64,000 nucleotides of DNA from Pholis gunnellus (lineage: Eukaryota; Chordata; Actinopteri; Perciformes; Pholidae): positions 18,444,133 to 18,508,132 of the forward strand of contig OU342804.1 of assembly GCA_910591455.2 (NCBI GenBank), in the 5' to 3' direction. Made by a program: the position numbers and the translations under genes. Below are positions 47,956 to 59,099 of this stretch, piece after piece. The notes under the pieces were generated by a model. It was not told where the DNA came from. It did no database searches and saw only the letters and a list, made by a program, of their open reading frames with translations. How positions within the stretch are numbered: position 1 is the stretch's first letter; each line of letters begins with the position of its first letter.

Positions 47956-48479
47956 CACTTATAGGAAACAGTCATTGGTACTGTAGATTACACTTAATAT
48001 ATATGCAAGGAAACTGAGCTTTTCAAAGGCCAATAAAAATGTTAGCGATACTTGATTGGAGGTGCTTATGCCACAGAGGGTGGTATCACTATTTATCAGA
48101 AGTATACTATCTGCAATTTCTGGAGAAAATGTCCCACACACAGCTTGAAACGCTTGAAGGTTGTCTTTTTTTCCTTTAACACGGGATACAGCGTAATTCT
48201 AAGTTCAGCATTGACAATTTGAGAAACAGTTGGCCTCGTAGTTGAACAAATAGTTGGATCCTTGTCAGGATCTAACTGAATTTTTTGGTGGTAGGCGTAC
48301 ATTACATCAACAGCACAGGTGTCTCCTCATTTTAAATGTGCTCGTACTAAAATCTACATGGAGAGAAAACAAATTGACAAGGAACGAATGTGCACTTTCA
48401 GAACCAGCAGCTAAGGTGTTAACACTAGAGCTTGTCTCTGGGGTGGGCTGGTCTGATGCTAGCTGTGGAGGATGACTGA
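47956..48479. other. Mixed spacer, nothing supported
   Basis: Short frames on both strands with AT-driven composition. No repeat family recognised. Confidence 0.5.
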
Positions 48480-48700
48480 GGTGAAGGGGTTAGGAGAGGA
48501 GCAAGCACAGCTACAAGGGCCTCTGTCCCAGGCCAGGCGGTGAGCTGCAGCCCTGTGCTGATAAGACTGTAATAGTCCTCCTTAGAGGACCCAGGGCTCC
48601 GCTCCCCTTATTAGTCATTTATCACACCTGGCAGCCTCACTGAACCATAATTACTCTTCCCTTATCCCCCCGCACTGTCATGTCCATGAGAGCGAGTGGG
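48480..48700. promoter_or_regulatory. Candidate conserved non-coding element
   Basis: Contains CTGATAAGACTGTAATAGTCC (GATA plus an inverted GACT/AGTC pair), CCTTATTAGTCATTTATCACACC and CCATAATTACTC in balanced unique sequence with CCAGGGCTCC-type GC-rich words. Enhancer-like. Confidence 0.33.
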
Positions 48701-50839
48701 GCAGAGGGGGAGGGAGAGAAATAGCTGCGAGAAACAGTGTTCAGAGAGAGTGGACTTAGAGAAGGACAGAGGAGATGGAGAGAAAGGAGAAAGAGAAAGT
48801 GCTACTGAAGAACAGTCATGAAAGGACAAAGTCTCAACTAGACATTTGAAGAGTATGTAGTACATACAGTCGTGTATCAAATACAACTTTTTACACATGC
48901 TAGAGGAAGGAAAAAAACACTCTTAGGGTAGCCAAAATACAATTTCTTTCACGAGTGAGTTACAGGGACATTTTCTCTTTGAAGGGTTTACTTTGTTGCC
49001 ACGTGCCTGGCTGTCACGAAAGCGCCCTCCTCGACACTGTGAGCAGATCCAGATGTGAGCCACATGCTTCCAATCACAAACTGAGGCTTAGATACCACAC
49101 CCCAAACCACCCAACCCTTAACAATTGGAGTCAGGTCTCACACTCCGTCTGTAGTGTTTCGTTAGCAAAAGGGTTTCACCTTTTACAAGAAAACAAACAT
49201 TTAACATGTAGTCATTCTGCTCTTGAACTGAGTTTTGTTTTGTTACTAAACTAATTTTGCTCCTCCAATTGTCCTAAAGTTAAAAAACATTTAGGACCAA
49301 GATCCAGTCCTTGAACGACGCTATTCTAAGTGATTGTGTGATCAAGATTTAAATTGAAAAAAAGAGTTCCTACACATACACAGCAGAAAAATTATAATGT
49401 ACATGTATTATTATCCAAAAAAAACTTTAAAAAAAAGATTAACATGAACACAATGTCGAAGGATTTGTCTTTGTTTTTTAATTTATTATAAATACTCAAT
49501 ACTGGAAGGACAGAATCAGATTAATGGAGACACACAACTAAACTGTCAAGGAGGAACTGTTTGAATGCTCAGATTCCCTGGATGCCCTGTTCAATCCTGG
49601 GCCTAACTTGTAAGAACCCTGCCAACAGTTGTCGTCCTTCACAGATGGGGACGACACCAGGGCTCACACAGCTATGTCCAGATGTGTGAAAAGGGGAAGA
49701 ACAGAGGGACTGCAAAAAGAGGGAGGGTAGAGAAAGTGGGAAGAGAAATGGGATTGCATGAATTTTGCTGTCATTAAAAAACCCAACAGATGTGTGAGTC
49801 CCAAAGGAAAGACATCTGGGTTCTCTCTCCCTGTCTCTCTCGCGCACACACACACACACACAGCCACTTTTCATCAGCTACGTAAGGTGAGGAAATGGTG
49901 AATGCTCTTGGCTTTTTAAGATCCGTATTGCTGCCTTCCTCCATTTTAACAAGCGTTTTATGGAGCAGCTTCCTTAATAGCCACTCACTTATAAAACAAA
50001 GCTGTAATGACATGCAAATGACTCACAGGGAAACACTGTAAAGAGGATGTGATGTATGGCCCGTCTGTGCACCACAAACACACACACGCACACCAAAACA
50101 GTAACAAACAGACAACAAAGGAACAGTACCTCAAAGAACAACCTACAGAAATATTTCTTCTTTTTCCTATGATAACTAATATATATTATATGTAATACCT
50201 GTTGTTTGATACTGTAAAATATATAAGAATGGTCCTTTCCATGTATTTTGCTTAATCTCACAATAATCACGGTGACAATGTCATTGCTCACGTAATTCAT
50301 ATTTCCCTTTGAAAAAGTTGGGGAATTCAGTTGATTGGAGTGTAAAACAATGAATCAAGATCTTACAGAGACATTCACACAATGCACACACAAATCCATA
50401 TATGCTTTCAGCAGGCAATTCACTGTACAGCAGAGAATCTCTACATGAGAACAACAGGGAGCAGAGTTCTGCACCAGTTTTGGCCAAGCTGCAGGCTTAA
50501 CAGCTACAAATGAACAAGAAAGAAAATAGGAAAGAGCAGTGGGTAGAATAGAGCTTTGTTTTACAAAAAAAGGTCATTAAAAGGTCACTGGGACCTACCG
50601 GCTCCCACATTCACAAGAAAGTTCCCGTTGCTCCAGCGGTATCTTTCTGTCTTGATTTGTAAAAGGTGGTTTTGCTTTCAAAGCACAAATAAGTCAGTAT
50701 TACAAAGTAGGGACCAGCTATTCTGTTTAAGAGTTTAAGATCACACTGGATTAGGGCCTGAGTGGGACAGATGATAGGTAGGCTAGTTATGGCTCTATTG
50801 GACACACAGGGGCAGTAGCCTCTTCATCATTATGATAAA
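48701..50839. other. Mixed stretch with CA array, no gene
   Basis: GA-rich at 48700-48800, an AT-rich middle, (CA)9 at 49845-49862 and CA words near 50078. The several 60-100 codon frames lie on both strands, overlap one another and lack any recognised family. Confidence 0.5.
49845..49862. repeat. (CA)9 microsatellite
   Basis: Short CA array preceded by CGCGCA. Confidence 0.93.
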
Positions 50840-51040
50840 GAGGGTATCTGATGGTGAAACCCTTTTTCAGTGTGGTGTTAAGGAGCCAACTGTCTCAATG
50901 AGATGTAAGCCCGGAGACAGGGGATCATTACCGGGCTTTGCGCATTTTGAACGGTTGGTTCAAGGTGAACTGGTTTCCTCTTGAACCCACGAGAAAAATC
51001 GGAATTTATTGAACCACTGACTATTATATATTTTTATGAT
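50840..51040. other. Short balanced block before the SINE-like element
   Basis: Contains CCCGGAGACAGGGGATCATTACCGGG and a GAACGGTTGGTTCAAGGTGAACTGG stretch with inverted GTTC/GAAC words. Possibly a small regulatory element; nothing firm. Confidence 0.35.
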
Positions 51041-51345
51041 AAGTGTAGAGCAGGTTGTCAACTAATCGTAACATCGGTGGTTCATTCCCCGACTCCTCCG
51101 TCCACATGTCAAAGTATCCTTAACAAATCTGAAATTGCTCCTGAAGGCTGAGCCATTGGTGTGTGTGTGTGTGAACGAGCATTTAGATTAGATCCTGATG
51201 GGCATGTTGGCATCTTGTATGGTAGCCCCTGCCATCAGTATATGAATGTGTGTGAATGGGTAACGGTTGACATATAGTGTAAAGCGATTTGAGTGGTTGG
51301 ACGACTAGAAAGGCGCAACATAACATGCAAGTCCATTTACCATTT
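51041..51345 (+). mobile_element. tRNA-headed SINE-like teleost interspersed repeat
   Basis: The 5' part (GTAGAGCAGGTTGTC then GGTTCATTCCC at 51079-51089) resembles a tRNA-derived pol III promoter with a B box. It continues with the body I know from many copies in spiny-rayed fish: CGACTCCTCCGTCCACATGTC, AAATTGCTCCTGAAGGCTGAGCCATTGGTGTGTG, TGATGGGCATGTTGGCA, GTAAAGCGATTTGAGTGG, GACTAGAAAGGCGC. It ends GTCCATTTACCATT. Many substitutions and a shortened centre indicate an old copy. Family name not assigned; orientation from the head. Confidence 0.8.
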
Positions 51346-52629
51346 CTCGAAAAGTCAACTGCATCAAAATGTACTAAAAGTTGAGTTTGCATGCTTTGTA
51401 TGCAGAGAACCAATCCCAGCTAATCTAAACAACAATAGACCCCTCTGTTCAATCATCACACTGACTCCTCCTCTGTGTTGGCTCCACCTCAAAAAGGTCT
51501 GTGTAAATATACACGGACATATATGCTGCTTACGAGTTGCCAGAGCATCTGCATCCTGACTCCAATTAGGAGAACAAACCACAGGGAGGAGTACGCACCG
51601 TCAGCAGTTCAAAGGTCAGCTGACAGGAATGAAACAAAAGGCAGCTAGACAGACAGCACAGTACAGTAAATACAGCAGCATAGAAAGCCTTCTCTCTACA
51701 GTAGAACTGAGTGAAACAATCAGTCAAGTTATTTCTCTCTCTCTCACGCTCTCGCTTTCACTCTGGATGTCCCCGTCACCTCTTCAGTCTGTTTCCTCTT
51801 CCCTCCTCTCTTCCCTGGTTTTGTTCTATTTATGACTTCCTCTGAAATCTCGGCGTCTCTTGCACACTTATATGGGCCATAAATCAGCCATTGAAAAGGA
51901 CAGTGGATAGGAGGAGAGAGAAATGGAAAAATCGGAGGGAGGCCTTCACCGTCGTCTGAGAGACCGTTTAAAGGCCCACCAGAGAGCTTTAAAACTGAAA
52001 CCTGCTGGAAATATTAGCCTACACAGGCAGACGGGAGGTCCAGCAGCACGCAGCATTAGCAAACGGTGTAGTGACAAGCCATCAGTGTCAAATGTGCTCG
52101 GCAATGTTACGCTAGACGCACACAAGTGAGTTATTCGTTCTTCTCCAGGGTGATTTAATTGCAATCTTCACATAACAAAAGCCACATCTATATATATATA
52201 TTTTCCTTTTTAACTAATGAAGGGCTCCGCCGCGTTGCAGCAGTTTGTTTGCTGTTGGCTGCTTCCAGTGTGAGCTAGCTTGGCCAGAGCAGTTCAGCAG
52301 ATGCATGCTAGAGACTTGTATGGGACTCTGGGGTGATTAATTTTTGAAGTGTGTTGTAAAGAGCTATGAGATCCATAAACAGGAGAGTACACAACAGGCA
52401 ATCCCTGGATAGTGATGGTCACAACACAGCTCACAAAGCACTATGGTCACATATAACCACAGCCACGCATCATTTCTGAAGCTTACTGCTAAAATCAATA
52501 GCTTCTTTAACATATCTGTACACTTTTGACCGTTATGGGACGGCATTCCAGATAATTCAATCCTATAAAGGGATCGGTTTCCTTTTTTTTTTTTTATCTT
52601 GGTCTTTATTAGTGACATCTTTAATGGCT
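51346..52629. other. Mixed stretch, no gene
   Basis: CT-rich at 51737-51830, a short AT run near 52190, T13 at 52583-52595. Frames are short, on both strands, unrecognised. Confidence 0.5.
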
Positions 52630-53230
52630 ACGATCATCTGATCATCCTGATTTTACCGATAGAAGTTACAGGTGCTGCCTTTTCTCTCATATACACCTCC
52701 CTCAAACACTGACATGCCTCACCAGGGCCTCGTTTAAAACAACACAGCGTCTCCTTCAAACAATGCCCTGCTAATCTCAGGAAGAAAAAGAAACCCTTGA
52801 AAGAAAGGGAGAGGGGCACTGTTGTTTCATTAATATGCCCCTGAGAGTACGGTGGCAGTAGCAGAAGAATGAGAGGGGGGTTATCAGCCCTCATCTGCGA
52901 GGAAAGCTCCCCCCCTTCCCTCGTCTCTCACTAGACTGTGCGTCCATCAGGCCTCATTACTCTAATGGTTGTGGCAGTGATTAAGGCTTCCTGGCTGCAG
53001 ACCCCTTTGTTTGCTCGCTTGTGTTTCCCCTCCATAAAGACAGTCTTCAGGATGCCTGTGGCCCAGCTCCCCCTCCTCTTGTGGGGATGCAGTGCTGGCA
53101 GACCCCCTTGGACCTTGGAGTTATCACAGGAGGGGGTTGGGACAGGTTATCACCATTTGAAGGGGAGAAAGCCAGGAACCGCTGGGTTCCTGCAAACACA
53201 CTGATAATATGGCTAGTGAGGGTATTTAGC
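52630..53230. promoter_or_regulatory. Candidate regulatory region
   Basis: Contains CGATCATCTGATCATCC, TTTCATTAATATGCC, CCTCATTACTCTAATGGTTG and GCAGTGATTAAGG. The right half (53020-53200) is more GC-rich with overlapping frames on both strands (about 63-111 codons) that lack family resemblance. An enhancer is more likely than an exon. Confidence 0.27.
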
Positions 53231-54789
53231 TGCAACAATGCACTTCTTGGTCTCTCTCTCTCTCTCTCCTCCAGCCACTTATGGGGCTATATACAGTATG
53301 TATTTGGGCTGTGTGTAAAGTGTGCTACAACATACACATACAAACACAGTTGCTAATAAACAGTGCAATACAGAACAGTACTTGCACATATATATATATT
53401 CATGCAGACATATACACCCACAAATCGAATTGGACAAAAAAGTGCAAAACAGCATTGAATGAAAATAATGTTAATGTCATATTTCTTTCCTCCCTTTCAT
53501 TTGTAAACTATCCAATAAAACAGAAATGACAGCATTTTGGTTGCAATACTTGTATTACACGGTTATCATTTAAACATGAAAATGAATCCCAGGTGTCAGC
53601 GGTGCAATAGGAACCAGTACTGCCTGACCCCATCACCATCCACTTCATAAGGGGGAAGTCTAGACTTTCATTGTTCTTTGTACAACATTACTAAAGCAAT
53701 CCTGTCTCTGGTCTCAGTCAAGTGTGCAGTGATGTGAGGCACTCTGCCTGGCCTTCTTCAGTTTCACTCAATTCAGTCTTCTTTCTCGCTGCTTCATTCA
53801 TAATGGATAGCTCTTTGGGTTGCTGTCACCAAGAGTCTATCAATGACTGAAAATCCAGCTATCTAGACAGCAGTAGTCTCTTACAGACATCAAATCCAAT
53901 TGTTCTTGTGTTCATTATGAGGACAGATTAAGTTCAAAACTCAAACTTTTGGGGGTTTTTTTGTGAACGAAAAGCAACAGTGATTCCTGATGTTGGCCTT
54001 TGGATCATAAATAAGAGATAATAACAACAGCAGACTGAAAATCAGATTACTTTTTAACCATAGTTTACATGAATGGCTGTAACACCTTTGGCAATTTAAA
54101 GAAGAAAATGGATGAGAATACACGGTGATGACTATTTAATGACAGTAGATCTCAGATACTACAATTACAGGCATCAGGTGCAGTCTTCCCCAATAAGAGG
54201 CCTAAAATGTAACAGTCTCTTAAAAATGTTCATTGTGGCGTGCACCCACAACACCTCGGGAGAGCCATCAGCTGCCAGACGCTAAAACTTCAAAAAATGA
54301 TGACCATGCAGAACAATGGCTGTCATGGGAGACCATAAAAAAAACAACGCGTACACAGAAAGCAAGTAAACAGGCACAATACGTACACAACGACCATGTG
54401 TAAACAAAGAGCGGTATCTGTTTGTCCCACATCTGAGCAGCGAGCGGCAGAACTGAAGACCTGTGCACAGCTGTTCTCCCCTTGCTGTCAGTGGGCTTCA
54501 CCAGGCTGGGCCCGTCCCAAAGGCCTGCAATGGGAGGCCTGCACACAGTCTGACATCTGGACTACACAGGAGGGAGGGATCATTCCCATTCTGGGTTTTT
54601 TTTTGTTTATTTTTTTATATATGCCTCTCTGTCTATCTCACTCAATCTATCTCTGTCTCTGTTTGGAACTCCAATTCTCTCTCCTCTCTTTCCTTCCATG
54701 AAAGGGTCCACAGGTCGTAGTCCCTGGGGAAATGTTGATGAACAGCTCTACAACTGAGCCAGCTGACTCTTTAGCAGTAGGACTGTCGC
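53231..54789. other. Mixed stretch, no gene
   Basis: (CT)9 at about 53254-53271, AT run near 53391, AT-rich to 54250, then balanced sequence with two overlapping + strand frames (54396-54720) that have no splice logic or known relatives. Confidence 0.5.
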
Positions 54790-54882
54790 CTTGTTCCCTT
54801 GATCCCCTCCTTTTTTCCCCCACTCTCTCCCTTTTTTCTCCATTCCCTCGTATCTCCTCAGTTCACCGTTCCCTCATTTCAG
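54790..54882 (+). other. Very long pyrimidine tract with acceptor
   Basis: About 90 bases are dominated by C and T, ending CCCTCATTTCAG at 54882. It fits the polypyrimidine tract of a strong + strand splice acceptor but could equally be a simple CT-rich repeat. Confidence 0.35.
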
Positions 54883-54960
54883 TCTTGCAGCGCTACGAGT
54901 GATGGAGCTGAGGGATACTCTACATGTGAAGCCTCAGAGGAGAGTCGCAATGAACGGTGA
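54883..54960 (+). CDS. Candidate 3'-terminal coding exon of an unidentified gene
   Basis: Directly after a strong acceptor (54790-54882) a phase-0 frame reads 25 codons (start SCSATSDGAEGYSTCEASEE) to a TGA at 54958-54960. The peptide is hydrophilic, Ser/Glu-rich and plausible as a C-terminal tail, but I do not recognise it. Alternatively the segment is internal, using the weak GTGACG donor at 54957. Acceptor quality is the main support; upstream partner exons are unknown. Confidence 0.22.
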   Translation, partial: SCSATSDGAEGYSTCEASEESRNER

Positions 54961-55559
54961 CGCATCACAGCAACCTCCAGGTCATTAATCAGTGTTGGGT
55001 GTCACACTGTGTTAATTTCATGAATGAGAAACACCATCCATTCTACTCAGAAAATATTGCATAAATATGTTTTTTTCTATACAATAGAGTAAATATGAGT
55101 AGCACTTCTCTTTTATTACATCAAAATAAGAGCACACTCCAATAGAACGTTAGAGCTACTTCATAGCTTCGTGGAGGCATAGAAGTGATTAATGCTATTC
55201 ATATCTTTGTCCTTTATTGACCTCTTTGTAAAAAGGTGCACAGTCTTCACCCTACATCTTGACTTCACCTAATGGGCTCAGTATCACTGGCTACACTGAC
55301 TTTGTTTTCACTCTTATAAGAGGCAGAACTTATGCTTAAGCCTCTGAAATGCTTTAAAGAGATGCCATAACCTTCTGTTATTCTTCTAGTTCTTTGTTCT
55401 TGTCTCTTGCTTGATAAGGCATGCCAGCCGCCAAGGTCATGGAGACAGGAGAGACGAGGAGAAGGGGGGGGGGGGTTGGGGGTATTTCTCTGGTGTAAAT
55501 GAATAGTTATATCTCTCTCTAGATGAAGAGGAAGAACCTCATCAAAATGTTGTCTGGTC
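54961..55559. other. AT-rich spacer with G12 run
   Basis: CCAGGTCATTAATCAG near 54977 may be a small regulatory word group. G12 lies at 55464-55475. If the 54883 exon is real this would be its 3'UTR, though no clear poly(A) signal stands out. Confidence 0.45.
55464..55475. repeat. G12 homopolymer
   Basis: Twelve G followed by TTGGGGG. G-run rich on the + strand. Confidence 0.93.
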
Positions 55560-56110
55560 CCTTCTCAAAACGAGACCACATTCAAGTCAGATGAATGAGA
55601 ATTGTCACGCGCAAAATCATAATTACAAGCCTGCATATTCCCTCCAGCACTGGGGAACGACTTTATCAGGCACCCATTGGTCTGTTCTCATGTGTTAGCT
55701 GGGGGAGGATCCTCTAAGCCCTTTTCTTGTCTGCAATCTGCGATTGTTGTATTCCAAGGGGGGTATCAGGGCTGAAAGGACCAAATTTAACAAACCTAAT
55801 TATCATGCCTTAATTAGTATCAGGGGTAAACCTCGGTGGGACACCTGCAGACTTAATTTATATCCTGACAAGCCAGGAACAAGTGTTAATGTGCCGTATT
55901 TATGATAATGCCCCAAAGTGTGCAGGAGGAGCAGGAGGAAGCTCACCTCAACTCTTCCAGAACAATGTGAGAGGCAGGTAATTACAGGGAAAGGGTCTGA
56001 AGTGCTCAGGGATCAGCCCGGTTCCAATGTTGATGCACAGCAATAAAATAACAGCACATGCTGTCTATGGCATTGAGATGACTTAATAGCTGGGCCTCGA
56101 GTTGTTTGTA
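55560..56110. promoter_or_regulatory. Large candidate conserved non-coding element
   Basis: Contains CACGCGCAAAATCATAATTACAAGCC, CACCCATTGGTC, GCGATTGTTG, CTAATTATCATGCCTTAATTAGTATC (inverted TAATTA pair), GACTTAATTTATATCC, GTTAATGTGCC, GTATTTATGATAATGCCCC, GGTAATTACAGGG and GCAATAAAATAAC. More than 500 bp of unique sequence with at least six TAAT cores. One of the two or three best CNE candidates. Confidence 0.45.
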
Positions 56111-57679
56111 TCTTGGAAGATTAACAAGGCAAAAAGTTAAAACCTCCTCAGAACAGATTTCAAGGCATGCCCATTGAGGCGAATACGAATAAAAAGATAG
56201 AAAAGGATGAAGATAAAAGATTTAAAATGACAACGACGCATCACTCCTAAGTGTCTGTATCGTGTTACGCAATTATAAGACCCTACACTGTCTAAGACCT
56301 CAGGTGAGAAATGCTAGCTTTCACAGAAAATTCTGCTACCACAAATAAATGGGACAATTGTTGTCCTATTAGTCAAAAATAGATGTGCCGTTTGTCTGTT
56401 TTGCTACCACAAGCACACCTTTGCGATAGAAAAAATAGGTTAGCAGGGCGGGGAAGAAACCTGGAAAATTGTGCATGTTGTGTATGGTGGCTCTATACAC
56501 TGTTGCAAACCACTACAGACTTCCGCCTGGCCTCGTCAACACTCTCTGCAAAGAAAAAAAGCCGAGGACATATTTCCACTGATCAACTATAGAGGTCATG
56601 CAAACTTATGTTGAAATGTGCTTTTCATCACATTCAAATGTCTCAGAATCATTTCTAAATGATTTATGGTGTAGCATACAGTAAGGCTTACTGAAAAAAT
56701 ATATATATTGAGTAAATGTAAACTTATTATAGAATTATTATTTTTTTAAATAGAAACCAACATTCACATGTCTTTTAGGCTCATCAGTCCTGTAAATTAC
56801 TGATTTAAGGATTTCATGCTTTTACAGAAGGGACATAATGAACAGAGTTAGTATCACCAATGTGTCAATTTAGAAATCCCCCTATTGTTCAACTTTAAAA
56901 CACCAATTTGAAATTGAATAATTTACAATTATATAAAATATATAATTTCATAAACCACATCCGTAACACTTATCTTCAAAAACAAAATGAATCACATTAC
57001 AAATCGCGTGCATGAAGTCAGTCATGTGTGGGATAATTCACAGTGCATGAATACTGTGGTACAGTAATTGTTCATCTTTACATTTGTAATTTCCTCAATG
57101 GGAGGCGGATGTTGCTCTTCAGTGTGTTCAGAGTGGCCTGGTGTTTTCCCTTTAACCTGTTCGTCGTCACCTTTTTGATGAGCAAAGGACGATTTCTCAT
57201 CTTTTTATCTTCATAAAAAAGGTTTCATCACTTTGTTCTCATCACGTTTTATGAACCGTGGGTGGGCTGACGTTTCACCCTTCTGTTGGACCACATGAAA
57301 GGTGTTTTGTGTAATATCTTTACATGCCGTGGGTTGACCTACTTACCAGATGTTTGTTTTCAAATCCAAACTATAAATCAGTCTATTCGGGAAAGAAATA
57401 CATGTGAAAATGATGTGTGGAAATACTAAAATCACTTTCAATATGATTCATTATTTTCGGGTTGTAATGATACATAATGACTGTTTTAGACATTTCTTTG
57501 GTTGCAACGTCTTCCTCCTTTCATGTAATCCTTTCAGAGATTAAACCTAACCTCACCCATTATCGTCAACACTTCATCCCAAATTCTAGCTTATTGTTTT
57601 TTTTGTAAAAATAAATAAATTGTAATGTAGTATTAAATGGGTTGAATTGAATTGAATAGTCCCTCAATGGTCATTCTAG
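56111..57679. other. AT-rich stretch, no gene
   Basis: AT-rich throughout, with short AT runs and T9 near 57598. The one + strand frame (56383-56592) is short and not recognised. Confidence 0.55.
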
Positions 57680-57842
57680 TTCTGTGGTGTGAAATCCAAG
57701 AAGATTGTGAGTCGTACATCTGGCTCTAGCTGTCGAGGCTCAAAGTTGATGCCTCTTATCCTGGGCAGGAAAATAGATGCTCTGGAGCTGTGGATGATCC
57801 ATCATACACTGAAAGCAGAGGTCATCAGAGAGATGATCACAA
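57680..57842 (+). CDS. Candidate internal coding exon (163 nt) of an unidentified gene
   Basis: A TCATTCTAG acceptor-like site ends at 57679, although its pyrimidine tract is weak. One frame is then open for 54 codons to a strong GTAAGT donor at 57843-57848, leaving one extra base. The peptide begins FCGVKSKKIVSRTSG and continues ...LILGRKIDALELW, then MIHHTLKAEVIREMIT. The Lys/Arg/Glu-rich C-terminal half could be helical. Length is typical of a vertebrate internal exon. I do not recognise the product. The weak acceptor is the main caution. Confidence 0.22.
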
Positions 57843-58176
57843 GTAAGTGTGTATGTGGTGTAGTATCAGTATGTGTGTGGGATTTGTCTGTGAGAAGGTT
57901 TGGGAGGTGTTTTTTATTTCCACAATGTGGAACATTTTTCTAAGAATCTAAACCGCCACAACACTAAACCAAGGTTTGGCCTCGAGTCTCAAACTGTTTT
58001 GTGGAAAACCGGGTAATTTACGTGTTGAGAGCACTTCTTTTTGTTTGTTAAACCCATTCTACATGTCCAAGAACCAAAATCAATTTACTTTAATTACTGT
58101 GCTGAGCACTGTTGTAATGAACCAACTGTCCGATGGATGTTTTCTCAAAAGATTTATGCGTTTCATGTTTGACTGA

Positions 58177-58203
58177 CTGCTGCTGCTGCTGCTGCTGCTG
58201 CTG
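58177..58203. repeat. (CTG)9 trinucleotide repeat
   Basis: Nine perfect CTG units preceded by GACTGA. It is the only triplet repeat of note in a window dominated by dinucleotides and is not in a supported exon. Confidence 0.96.
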
Positions 58204-58862
58204 CTATCTCACTGACTGAGCTGCCCCACCTTTTAACAGAGGGTGTCTTCTGTCAGTGACTTCTAAGGATGAATTGTTATTCAGTTGTATGTTTTTACTA
58301 AAATCAGCTTTACTGATGAAGTATTTACTTTAATTTGTATACTTTCCAAAATACTTTTCATATGGCTTCTTATTGCAGAACTTTCGATGTTGAGTAGCAA
58401 TCAATTTCATACAATCATGCTCAATTTATTGAATTGTACTTGCAAATGGAATTGAAGGTGAAATGAAGACAACAATTTGATAATAATCAATACCTTCATT
58501 TTTATTTTTTACAAAAAAAAATGTAAAGGGTTGTCTGTTTCAATTAACATTGAAATAACTAGAATATCTGTCTGTTGAGGCTTCATATTCTGTTATTTAT
58601 TTAAAGGACAACTGATATTGCACTTACCATCATCACTGAAACCACACCTCTCACAAGTCTGGAGAAAGTTCCGTCAGTAAAACAGCAGAAAAAGACTTTT
58701 CTGAACAGAAGTTGGTTTACGAGCTTGATTCTTCAACACACTCGGACTGGCATCTTTGGTTAGCTTTTCTTACAAGGACGGTATACTACAGTACATCTGA
58801 TACATTATGGTATTTTTTGGCTCTTACTGTCAAAAGACTTTTGTCCTTTTCCTTTTTGTTGA

Positions 58863-58894
58863 AGCTTGTTGATCATACAGCTTGTTGATCATAC
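58863..58894. repeat. 16-bp perfect tandem duplication
   Basis: AGCTTGTTGATCATAC occurs twice head to tail. Each unit contains TGATCA. No flanking transposon signature. Confidence 0.95.
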
Positions 58895-59099
58895 TATCAG
58901 TGTCAATTCTGGTTTGACAGCCTGTTTTCTTCAGATGCTGGGTTTGAGGTTGTTTAAAGCCAAAGGTGTTGTAAGAGTTCACTTCCTGTAACCTTACATA
59001 CACAGTCTTTGTGGAGCAGCAGTATTCATGCCAGTACCAGGTATTGACAGGTAGCCTTGAGGCCCAGTCTTGGGAGCTCTTTGGGCAGATTGTGAGCAA

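Larger units (their letters stand above)
57849..59099. other. Mixed stretch, no gene
   Basis: Contains (CTG)9 and a 16-bp tandem duplication listed separately; otherwise AT-rich unique sequence with short unrecognised frames. Confidence 0.5.

Noticed and set aside
51079..51089. tRNA B-box-like GGTTCATTCCC as a tRNA gene
   Set aside because: No cloverleaf can be drawn around it; it is the head of the SINE-like element.
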